Assembly (NCBI GenBank): GCA_035308025.1
Contig: DATGHL010000042.1
Coordinates: forward strand, 1 to 64,000
Origin: Candidatus Binataceae bacterium
Lineage (GTDB): Bacteria; Desulfobacterota; Binatia; Binatales; Binataceae
Direction: 5' to 3'
DNA: 64,000 nucleotides
Shown: piece after piece, positions 32,593 to 41,694 of the stretch
Layout of the letters: every line of letters starts with the position of its first letter
Position numbering within the stretch: the stretch's first letter is position 1
Position numbers and translations under genes: made by a program
The notes under the pieces: model-generated
Told to the model about the DNA's origin: nothing
The model's input: the letters and a program-made list of their open reading frames with translations, nothing else
The model's database searches: none

Positions 32593-35013
32593 TCAACTCG
32601 ACGAGGCCATCCGCGGCGGGGTGCCGGCCTCCTCGGTCTGCACATACCGGGTGATAAAACGGGGCCGGAAGGCGGAGACAAAGCTGGGCAGGATGATAAC
32701 CCCGGTGATCGCGTTGGTGCACATCAGGAAGATCAGCAGTTCGGCCATGCGGACGTGGAAGTCAACTGGAGAGAAAGTCCAGATCGAGAGGCCGCCGATC
32801 ATGACGAACAGGGTATTGAGCACCGCCTGCCCGGTCCCGCGCATCGCGGTGGTGATGGCGGTGGTGATTTCCGCGCCGCCTATCGCTTCGTCGCGGATGG
32901 CAGCCATCGTGTAGATGCCGTAATCGATACCTAGTCCGATACCCAGTGAAACGACCGGGATAGTATCGATAGTCAGAGTGAGGTTGCGGGCATTCATGTA
33001 GATGAACGCGCCGAAGTTGCCGAGAACACTGGCCGCGATGAAAAGCAGACCTGCGGCGGGCGAGCGAAACTCGATCGCGCAGCAGATGCCGACGGCGATC
33101 AAAGTCAAAGTAAGATTGAAGAAGTCGGTACGCTTGAGCACCTGATTAGCAGCGGCATAGAGGCCGGCGATGCCGCCCATGTAGGCGACATGTACCTGGC
33201 TCACGCCCGGGTTACCGGCCATGTGAGTACTGTTGAAGTCCCGGATTTCGTCGAGGACGCGATTCAGGGTGTCGTAGGTATGATCGCGCAAGAGCACGCG
33301 CACGCAGTTCGCGCGCGCCTGCGAGTTGGGGATAAAGCGCTCCATTTCGCCGGGGGCAGTGCCGGAGAGATAGAGATACCAGAGATTGCCGGAGAGCTGG
33401 ACTGAATCCGGGACGCGCAGAAATTTGGGGTTCGCGTAGTGGAACATCTGGTTGAAGGGTTTTTCGATGTCCGAGGCGAACGAAATCACCTGCAGCACGT
33501 TAGGATCACGCTCGCGCAGGTAGTAGCGCAAATCGTCTGCGGCGCGCAGCGGATCGGGACCCAGCGAAGACTGCGGATTGGGATAACCGGGAGTTTCCAG
33601 CACCACCCAGCCTTCATCGACCGGGAACGATTTGGCGATCTCCTGGATGTCGCGGTTGACCTTCGAGTCGGGCCGATAGAGCGGCGTCCCGACAGTGCGA
33701 TAACCGATTTCGGCGCGCTGGCCGGAGACCAGTCCGAAGACGATGAACGCGGCGGCGCCCCACAGGAGAGTGGTGCGGGCCCAACCCGGATGGACCGGAA
33801 AGGTGATGAAGTTGCGCAAGAAGCGGTCCATCAAACCTTCGAGGCCGCCGGAGAGATGCTCGTCGAGTTTTCCTTCGAGTGCAGGCGGCGGCAGATAGCT
33901 CATCACGATGGGCTGGAAGACGAAGACCATCAGGAGGCTCGAGGCCACCCAGACCGCTCCGGTCAGGGCTATATGGTGAAGCACCGGGATGCCGCTGAAT
34001 GAGACGAAGATGATGCCGAAGATGTCGGCGAGGATGGAGACGAGTCCCGGCGGCAGCATCAGGCTAGTCGTGTTAACGACAGCAGTATGGACGTCGCCGC
34101 CGGTTTTCTCGATCTCGCTATAGAAGCGGCGCTGCCACTGGATACCGTGGCTGACGTCGCGCGCAGTGAGAATGAAGGGGATAACCAGCATCACGGGATC
34201 GAGTTGGTAGCCGATCAGCCCGGTGAAGCCCATGCCCCACAGTGCGGAGAAAGTTCCTGTCATCAGCGGCGCCCACCAGCGCGCGATACCGCGTATGCCG
34301 TAGTAATGCACCAGCACGATGACCGCGAGTGAGATGATGATAATCGCGAGGAGGCGCGGCAAATAGTGATAGCCGTAGCCGCGGACGATCGGCTCGCCGG
34401 CGACGAAGATTTCATTGTTGGCGTCCTGGTTATCCTGGACGATCTTCTGCACGTCCTTGAAAAACTCAGAGTAGTTGATCTCGGCGTCGTTGAAGGAAGC
34501 GGTAACCATCGCGCTCTTGAAATCACTACTCACAAGTTGGCGCAGAGCGTCCTGATGCACGATCACCTTATTCTTGAGCAGGGCGACCCCGTCCGCGGTT
34601 TTAGGCACGTCGGGAAACATGTAGGGTTTGCTGATCAGGGCGCCGGACTCGGCCTCGACATAATTGACGCGGAATGACGCGATCGAAAAAACCTCTTCGT
34701 GATTAACGCCGGGCAGGCTGTCCATCGCCTGAGTGAGACTTTGCATTTTCTTCAGCGTGGTCTCATTGAAGATATCCCCGTCCTTGACGCGGAGCATGAT
34801 CGCAAGGGTCTCGGCGCCGCCGAAGGAGCGCTGATATTTCTCATTGAGCAGGATGTACTTGTGGTAGCTGGGAAAGAAGTCGACGAAGCGCGTGTTGATT
34901 TGCACGCGCGACGACGCATAGATCATGAAGACGGTTACGACCGATAGTAACAAGCCGATCGGTGCGCGAAAACGCAGGATAATTTTACCGATATTATTGG
35001 ATGAATGTACCAT
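32593..35013 (-). CDS. RND-superfamily (MMPL-type) exporter
   Basis: An 806-residue inner-membrane protein with the RND duplication: TM1 (about 14-32), a periplasmic loop (about 35-220), a TM bundle (about 225-400), a second TM/periplasmic loop unit and a final TM bundle (about 640-790). The SSD-like motif VVSLGIGLGIDYGIYTMAAI lies in the second half, GHxxD-type acidic residues in the first (PFILTARDVSHGIQWQRRFY). MMPL/HpnN-type RND proteins move lipids, hopanoids or hydrophobic compounds. The YCF48-like gene lies 9 bp upstream on the same strand, a pairing known from outer-membrane lipid export loci. Confidence 0.9.
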   Translation of the reverse strand: MVHSSNNIGKIILRFRAPIGLLLSVVTVFMIYASSRVQINTRFVDFFPSYHKYILLNEKYQRSFGGAETLAIMLRVKDGDIFNETTLKKMQSLTQAMDSLPGVNHEEVFSIASFRVNYVEAESGALISKPYMFPDVPKTADGVALLKNKVIVHQDALRQLVSSDFKSAMVTASFNDAEINYSEFFKDVQKIVQDNQDANNEIFVAGEPIVRGYGYHYLPRLLAIIIISLAVIVLVHYYGIRGIARWWAPLMTGTFSALWGMGFTGLIGYQLDPVMLVIPFILTARDVSHGIQWQRRFYSEIEKTGGDVHTAVVNTTSLMLPPGLVSILADIFGIIFVSFSGIPVLHHIALTGAVWVASSLLMVFVFQPIVMSYLPPPALEGKLDEHLSGGLEGLMDRFLRNFITFPVHPGWARTTLLWGAAAFIVFGLVSGQRAEIGYRTVGTPLYRPDSKVNRDIQEIAKSFPVDEGWVVLETPGYPNPQSSLGPDPLRAADDLRYYLRERDPNVLQVISFASDIEKPFNQMFHYANPKFLRVPDSVQLSGNLWYLYLSGTAPGEMERFIPNSQARANCVRVLLRDHTYDTLNRVLDEIRDFNSTHMAGNPGVSQVHVAYMGGIAGLYAAANQVLKRTDFFNLTLTLIAVGICCAIEFRSPAAGLLFIAASVLGNFGAFIYMNARNLTLTIDTIPVVSLGIGLGIDYGIYTMAAIRDEAIGGAEITTAITTAMRGTGQAVLNTLFVMIGGLSIWTFSPVDFHVRMAELLIFLMCTNAITGVIILPSFVSAFRPRFITRYVQTEEAGTPPRMASSS

Positions 35014-35022
35014 TGTTATTGC

Positions 35023-36081
35023 TCAATTCGCCCGTACCGGGGCGGTGTTGCCGGCGTTCCACGCACTCCAGTGCTGGCCGCCATCTTCGCTGCGCATGAT
35101 CGTACCCGACATCCCCACCGCCAGCCCCAGATGAGGGGAGAAGGCTAATCCGGTGATCGAGTTCGAGGTCGCGCTCTGCCCGGGCAGGACCTCGCCGCGC
35201 ACCACGCGCGCCGCGACGCCGTCCTGGCCACCGATATAAAGCTCCCCGGAGTCACCTGCGGGCCGCGCCGTAGCGGCGTAAAATGAATGGTGCTGGCCGG
35301 CGAGCGCGCCGGGTTTCCAGCTCTTGCCCCCGTCGGCAGTCGTCATATCCTCGCCGTTGAGGCCGAGGACGAGGCCACTCGCGGCGTTCTCGAAAGCTAT
35401 CGCGAAAAAGGGATCCGAGGTGAGATCACGCTTGCCGCCGGTCTGGAGATTCCAGCTCTTGCCGCCGTCAGTCGTGCGAAGGGTAGTGGCAAATTCGCCG
35501 ACGACCCAGCCATTATTCGGATCGGTGAAAGCGAGATCGAAGAAGACGATGTCTTCCGGGAACTTGTAGGAATTCCAGCTGGCGCCACCGTCGGCGGTGC
35601 AAAGGACGACGCCGTGTTCGCCGGCGGTGCAGGCCTTCTGCGCGTCGATCGCGACCACTTTCAGCAAAGCCGAAGTTAGTTTCGAGTCTTGCGGCTTCCA
35701 GGTAGCGCCGCGGTCGTCCGAATGAAAAATCACGCCACCGTCGCCGACGGCCCAGCCGCTCGCGCCGTCGGGCGCGAAGGCCACGCTGTAGAGGTCGTAC
35801 AGGTTGACGCCCTTCTTTAGCTGGACCCGCTGCCACGTGCGGCCGTGGTCGTCGGAGGTCATCACGAGGCCCTTGTCGCCAACGATTACGGCGCGTTCGG
35901 AGGGCAGAATTGCGACGCCGAAATAGTTCTCCCACGTGCGGTCGCGTCCGGCCTCGGCACTGGGCTGCGGGTTTTCCGCAAAGCTCGTCCCCGGTGAAAA
36001 GCCGAGCCATAGGGCTGCACACAGCGCGACGATCCAGGCTGATGGCGCGACCCCCATAATCCAACGAAGTCCCCTACTCAT
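35023..36081 (-). CDS. secreted YCF48/BNR-repeat beta-propeller protein
   Basis: A 352-residue protein with a signal peptide (about 1-35, WIVALCAALWLGFSPGTSFA) and a seven-bladed propeller-like repeat. Blades carry the BNR/YCF48 pattern SDDxGxTW, for example TSDDHGRTWQR, HSDDRGATWKP, TADGGASWNS, TTDGGKSWNL, TADGGKSWKP and SEDGGQHWSA. In bacteria outside cyanobacteria, YCF48-like proteins are often encoded next to MMPL RND exporters and probably act in the periplasm with them. It precedes the RND gene by 9 bp and starts the operon. Confidence 0.88.
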   Translation of the reverse strand: MSRGLRWIMGVAPSAWIVALCAALWLGFSPGTSFAENPQPSAEAGRDRTWENYFGVAILPSERAVIVGDKGLVMTSDDHGRTWQRVQLKKGVNLYDLYSVAFAPDGASGWAVGDGGVIFHSDDRGATWKPQDSKLTSALLKVVAIDAQKACTAGEHGVVLCTADGGASWNSYKFPEDIVFFDLAFTDPNNGWVVGEFATTLRTTDGGKSWNLQTGGKRDLTSDPFFAIAFENAASGLVLGLNGEDMTTADGGKSWKPGALAGQHHSFYAATARPAGDSGELYIGGQDGVAARVVRGEVLPGQSATSNSITGLAFSPHLGLAVGMSGTIMRSEDGGQHWSAWNAGNTAPVRAN

Positions 36082-36273
36082 TCGTACTCCTAAGGTTTCG
36101 CCAAGCTTTTCCGCCGCGGTTCCCCGGACATGAGGCGGGTTGCTCCTTCGAACCGGTTGACTCTTACCTTTCCGCGTCCCTTTGCGTCAAGGTCGCCCAA
36201 CTTATGATCCCAGGCATTCGCAGGAGGATTTTAGCTGCAAACGCTTCATGCTGATCCGCGCAATCCCATTCAG

Positions 36274-36963
36274 TCATGGACTTCGGAGGAATTCTCCGAA
36301 TGAGCCCGCAGGCGGGTCCGGCTGAGCAATCACACCGACCTGGCGCAGATGCGACTGCTGCACGAGTTTGGGCCAAAGCTTTGCCGGTTCGGCGCTGAAG
36401 ATCAGATCGATGTCGGCGGGCAGGGTTTCCCACGCGCCCTGCAGGATCTCTCCGTGGAGCTGATCGCTTGACCACTGCGCACGCCCCAGCATCAGCCGCT
36501 GATCGCCTGACGCGAGGGGCCGGGTCAGCGCAGCCGCGATAGTGCCGAGACCCGTGGCCGCATAGAGATGGCTCGCAAGGCGGGTCGCCCCGACCGGCGG
36601 ATGGTCACTGCGCATCAGCAGGATCGGCTCGGTATAATCCACCGGTCCGCCGAAGTAGGCCTTATCGTCCGGATGCTTGAGGCCGTCGACTTCGCGGAAG
36701 ACCTCGCCGACGGTCACTCGCGTCGGCTTATTGATGATGAAGCCTGCCACCAGCGGCGACTCCGAGGGCAATACGAGGATCACGGACTGCTGAAAGATCG
36801 GATCTGGGAGATCAGGCGTGGCGACCAGAAAGTATGGTTCAGAGGCGATGTTCGGCGCCGCCGCGGCGAACAGACGGGCGGACATCAGCGATGATCCGGC
36901 AAGCATGATCGTGAGTACCCACCGGAGACGGCTCGATCTCAACAGATTAACCTCGGGCATCAA
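36274..36963 (-). CDS. YqgE/AlgH (UPF0301) family protein with a signal peptide
   Basis: A 229-residue protein. The mature part begins near EPYFLVATPDLPDPIFQQSV, the family signature, followed by AGFIINKPTRVTVGEVF, FGGPVDYTEPILL and a C-terminal DIDLIFS. Unlike most AlgH proteins, which start directly with the domain, this one has an N-terminal basic-hydrophobic stretch (RLRWVLTIMLAGSSLMSARLFAAAA) that looks like a signal peptide, so it may be periplasmic. The AlgH biochemical function is not settled. Convergent to nothing; the AmpG-like gene lies on the other strand. Confidence 0.85.
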   Translation of the reverse strand: MMPEVNLLRSSRLRWVLTIMLAGSSLMSARLFAAAAPNIASEPYFLVATPDLPDPIFQQSVILVLPSESPLVAGFIINKPTRVTVGEVFREVDGLKHPDDKAYFGGPVDYTEPILLMRSDHPPVGATRLASHLYAATGLGTIAAALTRPLASGDQRLMLGRAQWSSDQLHGEILQGAWETLPADIDLIFSAEPAKLWPKLVQQSHLRQVGVIAQPDPPAGSFGEFLRSP

Positions 36964-37121
36964 CTTATGCTCGGCTATGCAACGTATGTGGCCTGACGCG
37001 GATGATAGCCCGATAACCTTGCGAAGGAAAAAGCCTGCTCAAGTGCGACTTCGTATAGATGACGCGCGCGGCGCGAGCTTATTCATGAGGCGAGGTGCCG
37101 TGCCTGCGCAACCCTGTCGCG

Positions 37122-38438
37122 ATGAATAGCTGGCGGCGATGGCTGGCGCCATATGGAAAACCGCGGGTCCTGCTCATCCTGCCGCTCGGCTTTGCCAGTG
37201 GACTGCCCCTGCTGCTGACCTTCTCGACGCTGTCGGCCTGGCTGGCGACGGTCGGTGTGAGCCGCAGCGTGATCGGCGCCTTCGCGCTGGTCGGCACGCC
37301 CTACGCTTTCAAATTCGCCTGGTCGCCGCTGCTCGATCGCCTGCCGCCCCCGCTTCCCCTCGGCCGCCGGCGTGGCTGGGGCGTCACGATCCAGCTCGCC
37401 CTCATCGCCGCCGTGCTCGCGCTCGGACGAACGGATCCGCACCGGGACCTCGCCACGATGGCAATCCTGGCGGTGACGGTGGCGTTCCTGTCGGCGAGTC
37501 AGGACGTCGTGATTGATGCCTGGCGCGTCGAGATTTTGACTGCCGAAGAGCAGGGTCCCGGCGCCGGGATGATTCAGGCGGGCTATCGGATCGCGATGCT
37601 GGTCTCGGGCGCCGGGGCGCTGCTGATCGCGGATCGCGCGGGGTGGTTTGCGGCCTATGCGACCATGGCGGGGTTTCTTACCGTCGGGCTGTGCGTCTTT
37701 CTGTTTGGTCCCGAACCGCCCGCACCGGTCATAGCGTTGAGTCAGGAGAGCGCCGGCGGTCTGAGTGCCGTGCAGGAATGGCTGGCGAGTGCGGTCGTCG
37801 CGCCATTTGCGGATTTCATGCAGCGGCCGCGCTGGGTCGCGATCCTGCTGTTCGTGATCGTCTTCAAGCTGGGTGAGGCGCTGGCCGGCGTGATGGCGAC
37901 GCCGCTCTATATCGCGATGGGCTTTTCGTTGGCCGAAATCGCCGCGGTCTCGAAGCTGGTCGGCTTTGCGGCGACGATCGTCGGCTTGTTCGCGGGCGGT
38001 GTCGTCTGCGCGCGACTCGGCCTGATGCGCGGGCTGTTGATCTGCGGCTTGTTGCAATCGGCCGGCAACCTCTTCTATGTGGTGCAGGCGCTGGAGGGCC
38101 ATCGGCTCGACTATCTGGCGCTGTGCGTCGCGATAGAGAACATCACCAGCGCGATGGCCGCGGTCGCCCTCGTGGCTTATCTCTCCGGGCTCTGCTCGCC
38201 TGCCTTCACCGCGACGCAGTATGCCCTGCTCTCCTCGCTGGCCGTGGTTGGACGAACGCTGGTGGCGTCGTCGGGCGGGATGCTGGCCGACGAGCTTGGC
38301 TGGGTGCGCTTCTTCCTGCTCTCGACCGTGGTGACGATTCCATCGCTGATTCTGCTCGTCTGGATCGCACGAGCGGCCGTGCAGCAGGATTCGTCGGGGC
38401 CGCGGCCGCCTCATGTCCGCCAGCTTACGTCGCCGTAA
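37122..38438 (+). CDS. AmpG-like MFS transporter
   Basis: A 438-residue inner-membrane MFS protein with 12 predicted TM helices. The N-terminal RVLLILPLGFASGLPLLLTF and GVSRSVIGAFALVGTPYAFK followed by FAWSPLLDRL are typical of AmpG muropeptide permeases. The remaining segments include SASQDVVIDAWRVEIL and a C-terminal Pro-rich tail. AmpG imports anhydro-muropeptides for cell-wall recycling; relatives carry other cargo, so the substrate is a family inference. ATG 37122 is chosen; GTG 37095 has a Shine-Dalgarno directly adjacent and is less likely. Confidence 0.85.
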   Translation: MNSWRRWLAPYGKPRVLLILPLGFASGLPLLLTFSTLSAWLATVGVSRSVIGAFALVGTPYAFKFAWSPLLDRLPPPLPLGRRRGWGVTIQLALIAAVLALGRTDPHRDLATMAILAVTVAFLSASQDVVIDAWRVEILTAEEQGPGAGMIQAGYRIAMLVSGAGALLIADRAGWFAAYATMAGFLTVGLCVFLFGPEPPAPVIALSQESAGGLSAVQEWLASAVVAPFADFMQRPRWVAILLFVIVFKLGEALAGVMATPLYIAMGFSLAEIAAVSKLVGFAATIVGLFAGGVVCARLGLMRGLLICGLLQSAGNLFYVVQALEGHRLDYLALCVAIENITSAMAAVALVAYLSGLCSPAFTATQYALLSSLAVVGRTLVASSGGMLADELGWVRFFLLSTVVTIPSLILLVWIARAAVQQDSSGPRPPHVRQLTSP

Positions 38439-38525
38439 GAGGTGAATAACGAATATAGCGCTCTGAGGAGAATCGTGCTACCTGAAACTTCCAGTCGGAT
38501 TTCTCGAATCCTGGGAGAGAGACCA

Positions 38526-39719
38526 ATGCGTGCAGCTACCTACGACATCGTAACTATCGGCGGCGGACTCGCCGGCTCGGCATTAGCAAGGGCGATGGCC
38601 GACCAGGGTGCGCAGGTACTGGTCCTCGAACGTGAGACGCAGTTCCGTGATCGCGTTCGCGGCGAGAATGTTGCTCCCTGGGGCGTCGCGGAAGCGCGGC
38701 GGCTTGGCCTCGATGCGACTCTCCAGAAGGCGAATGTAAATCAGGCACGCTGGGTGATCGGGCTCGGACCAGATCGCGACCTTGTGTCATCCACGCCTCA
38801 GGGCCTGCCGTCGCTCACCTTTCACCATCCAACGATGCAGGAGGCGCTGATCGCGGACGCAGCCCAATCCGGTGCGCACATCCGCCGCGGTGTGAATGTG
38901 AAATTCGTCACGCCGGGCGCACCCGCGGCAGTTGCGTTCGATTCCGGCGGAGCGACCGAGACCGTCGCCGCGCGGCTCGTCGTCGGCGCTGATGGGCGCT
39001 CATCGAACGTGCGCAAATGGGGCAAATTCGCCGAGCGGCGCGATCCCGACCGGCTTACGATTGCCGGTGTACTGTTAGAGGGCGGAGAGGGTTACCGCAG
39101 CGATGCCGCCTACTTTATGGTCAATCCAATGATTGGCCAGGGATCGTTTGTCGCGCCACAGAGCGACGGTCGCTTCCGCGCCTATGTCGCTCATCGCACC
39201 CATGCCGATCTGCGGCTCCATGGTAGGGATTCGTTGCCGCGCTTCGTCGAGGGATGCATCCAGTGTGGTGTGCCACCGAATTTTTTCACCGGCGCCGACG
39301 CGGTCGGGCCGCTCGCCAGCTTCAGCGGAGCGGATAGCTGGATCGATCATCCCTATGCTGCGGGGGTCACACTGATCGGAGACGCGGCTGCATGCAGCGA
39401 TCCCTCGTGGGGACAAGGACTGTCGCTCACACTTCGCGACGTCCGCGTACTTCGCGATGCGCTGTTGGCGGACAGCGACTGGGATCGCGCGGGTCACGCT
39501 TACGCCCGCGAGCATGACCGCTACTATCATTCAGTCCATACGTCGGAGGACTGGCTCACCACACTCTTTTATGATCGGGGCGAACTGGCTGATGCGCGGC
39601 GCGCCAAGGCGCTACCGCGGATCATGGAAGACCCGACGCGCGTTCCCGACCATCTGTTCAGCGGGCCTGAGCTGCCGATTGATGACGCGGTCCGAAGACG
39701 TTTCTTCGGTGAAGAATGA
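38526..39719 (+). CDS. FAD-dependent monooxygenase (PHBH-fold)
   Basis: A 397-residue group-A flavoprotein. The N-terminal FAD site TIGGGLAGSALARAMADQG and ERETQFRDRVRGENV, a middle DG motif (VVGADGRSS), and the GD motif TLIGDAAACSDPSWGQGLSL are in order. Related proteins hydroxylate or epoxidise aromatic or isoprenoid substrates, or act as geranylgeranyl reductase-like enzymes; the substrate is unknown. ATG 38526 with GGGAGAGAG upstream is preferred over an upstream in-frame ATG at 38442. It is followed by two minus-strand crotonase/LLM genes. Confidence 0.85.
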   Translation: MRAATYDIVTIGGGLAGSALARAMADQGAQVLVLERETQFRDRVRGENVAPWGVAEARRLGLDATLQKANVNQARWVIGLGPDRDLVSSTPQGLPSLTFHHPTMQEALIADAAQSGAHIRRGVNVKFVTPGAPAAVAFDSGGATETVAARLVVGADGRSSNVRKWGKFAERRDPDRLTIAGVLLEGGEGYRSDAAYFMVNPMIGQGSFVAPQSDGRFRAYVAHRTHADLRLHGRDSLPRFVEGCIQCGVPPNFFTGADAVGPLASFSGADSWIDHPYAAGVTLIGDAAACSDPSWGQGLSLTLRDVRVLRDALLADSDWDRAGHAYAREHDRYYHSVHTSEDWLTTLFYDRGELADARRAKALPRIMEDPTRVPDHLFSGPELPIDDAVRRRFFGEE

Positions 39720-39774
39720 AGCAGGCGGGTCCGTCAGTTTGGCTCTTCTCAAGAAGTAAGCCGCCGCCTCCGGT

Positions 39775-40566
39775 TCACTTGCCAGTGAAGCGGCCTGGCC
39801 GACGCTCAGCGACGGCTTTTACCCCTTCCTTATGATCGTCGGTTTTCATCAGCCAGGTCTGCTCGTGGAGTTCGTGACGCGTCTGCGCCTCGACGGTATC
39901 GGCGAGCTTGTCGCGCAGGGTCGCGCGGGTCGAGATAATCGCGAGGGGAGCGCTCTCGGCGATCTCCGCCGCCAGCGCGTGGGCGTTGGCGCGGAGTCGA
40001 TCGAGCGGTGAAAGCTGATCGGCGAGTCCCCACGCCACTGCCGTTTCGCCGTCGATCCGGCGCCCGGACAAGAAGAGCAGCGACGCCCGTTGCATCCCGA
40101 TAAGCCGCGGCAGGGTGTAGGTCAGGCCAAAACCCGGATGGATGCCGATTTTGACGAAATTCGCGGCAAAGCGCGCCTCGGGCGCGGCGACGCGAAAATC
40201 CGCGACCAGAGAGAGCCCGAGGCCGCCGCCGATCGCTGGTCCCTGAATCGCCGCGACCACCGGCTTCTTGCAGCGAAAGAGCCGCACCGCTTCGAGATAA
40301 AGCGGGTTGCTGCCCTTTGGCGTCTGGCTCTGATTGAGCGGGTTGTTCTCCGGACGGCTCTGAAAGTTCGCGCCGGCGCAAAACGACTTGCCTTCGGCGG
40401 CGAGCAGGATGCCGCGGCAGCCGGCGTCCTGATCGAGGGCCTCGAAGGCGTCCGCGATGTTGCGGATCAAGGCGTCGTCGAAAAAGTTGTGCGGCGGCCG
40501 ATGAATCTCGACGGTCGCTACATAGTCGTTGCCGATCTCGACGCTCACATCACCATACTTGTTCAT
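39775..40566 (-). CDS. crotonase-superfamily protein lacking the canonical Glu pair
   Basis: A 263-residue crotonase-fold protein. Oxyanion-hole segments are FCAGANFQSR (about 62-71) and QGPAIGGGLGLSLVADF (about 108-124). Aligned with rat mitochondrial hydratase, the two catalytic Glu are replaced: the position in the PEI segment is Phe137 (ANFVKIGIHPGFG) and the second is Leu163 (RASLLFLSG). It therefore may not be a standard enoyl-CoA hydratase; other crotonases use different residues for isomerase, thioesterase, dehalogenase or C-C hydrolase chemistry. The gene lies 73 bp downstream of the LLM gene 40640-41524 on the same strand. Confidence 0.85.
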   Translation of the reverse strand: MNKYGDVSVEIGNDYVATVEIHRPPHNFFDDALIRNIADAFEALDQDAGCRGILLAAEGKSFCAGANFQSRPENNPLNQSQTPKGSNPLYLEAVRLFRCKKPVVAAIQGPAIGGGLGLSLVADFRVAAPEARFAANFVKIGIHPGFGLTYTLPRLIGMQRASLLFLSGRRIDGETAVAWGLADQLSPLDRLRANAHALAAEIAESAPLAIISTRATLRDKLADTVEAQTRHELHEQTWLMKTDDHKEGVKAVAERRPGRFTGK

Positions 40567-40639
40567 CGGTTCACCGGTGCGCGAAAAAACTGTCCCAGCT
40601 AAGCGTCCGCTAGACAGCCTGTCAACCGCGCCGCCACGT

Positions 40640-41524
40640 TCAAACTTTTGCCGCGGGCTCGACCCAAGTGCGGCTCAGCCCTTCGAGCAGCTTGACGACC
40701 TCGGCTTCATTGGCCGGCGCCTGCTGGAACGCCGGCGTCAGGTAGAGCTCGTCCACGCCGGCGTCACGGTAGCGCTTGAGGTCATCGGGCGTGTTCGAGT
40801 TAGTGGGCGTAACCAGGAACTCGAAGGGCGTGGCCGCGCGGCCATGCTCGACCCGCATGCGGCGGATCTTCGCGATCGCCTCGGCGGTCTCGGCGGGAGT
40901 CAAATTGAATCCGCACCAGCCGTCGCCATAAACCGCGGCGCGCTTCAGCGCGGCCTCGCTTTGACCGCCGACTAGAATCGGCAGCGCGGCGCCGCTGATC
41001 GGCTTCGGATAGCTGAGCGCGCCCTTGAAATTGACGAACTCGCCCGCGTAATCATTCTGCTCGCCCCACAGCCCGCGCATCGCTTCGACGTATTCGCGTG
41101 TGCGCTTAGCACGCTTCTCCCACGGGATGCCGAGGGCGACGAACTCCTCGCGCAGCCAGCCGATACCGATTCCCAGGGCGAAGCGTCCGCGGCTCAGATA
41201 ATCCAGCGACGCGCAGATTTTGGCGAGCAGCAGCGGGTTGTACTCGGGGACGAGGCAGATGCCGGTGGCGAGCCGAATCCTCGACGTGCGGGCGGCGGCA
41301 TAGGTCAAGGCCAGAAACGGATTGAGCAGCGGGATCGTGGTCGGCACCGGCAGACTCTCGCCGCGCGCGTAGGGATAGTGCGAGGCCTGGCCTTCGACGA
41401 ACAGCAGATGCTCAGGCGCCCAGAGGGTCGCGAAGTTGAGGCGTTCTGCATGGATCGCGGTGGCGGCGAGAATCTCGGGCTGCGCGAAGTTCGCGATCCC
41501 GACGCAAAAAAAGCCGATTTTCAT
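40640..41524 (-). CDS. LLM-class oxidoreductase, TIGR03619-like (putative F420-dependent)
   Basis: A 294-residue TIM-barrel protein of the luciferase-like superfamily. Features: MKIGFFCVGIANFA, LWAPEHLLF, IRLATGICLVPEYNPLLLAK, LGIGIGWLREEF, LVGGQSEAALKRA and YGDGWCGFNLTP. Relatives of this subfamily are predicted to use F420 rather than FMN; this is inference. Two paralogs lie at 51204-52085 and 52156-53040. It probably shares a transcript with the crotonase 39775-40566. Confidence 0.88.
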   Translation of the reverse strand: MKIGFFCVGIANFAQPEILAATAIHAERLNFATLWAPEHLLFVEGQASHYPYARGESLPVPTTIPLLNPFLALTYAAARTSRIRLATGICLVPEYNPLLLAKICASLDYLSRGRFALGIGIGWLREEFVALGIPWEKRAKRTREYVEAMRGLWGEQNDYAGEFVNFKGALSYPKPISGAALPILVGGQSEAALKRAAVYGDGWCGFNLTPAETAEAIAKIRRMRVEHGRAATPFEFLVTPTNSNTPDDLKRYRDAGVDELYLTPAFQQAPANEAEVVKLLEGLSRTWVEPAAKV

Positions 41525-41694
41525 TCTGGTCTTCTCCTTTGTTCTTACCCTTTGGTCTTGCCCGCTTTGAAATTTTCCCGAGCTTAGCCCAATTGTGTCT
41601 ATTGTCGAAAGCTGGCGGCCATGCGCGCGCGAGTCGCTTCTAAGAATCCTGCGCCGATAGAGTAGCCTCTGACTTATTGAGAGGAGCGAAAGGC

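Noticed and set aside
37083..38414. 443-codon minus-strand frame opposite the AmpG-like transporter
   Set aside because: Composition is Arg/Gln/His-rich low complexity and the opposite strand encodes a well-formed 12-TM transporter.
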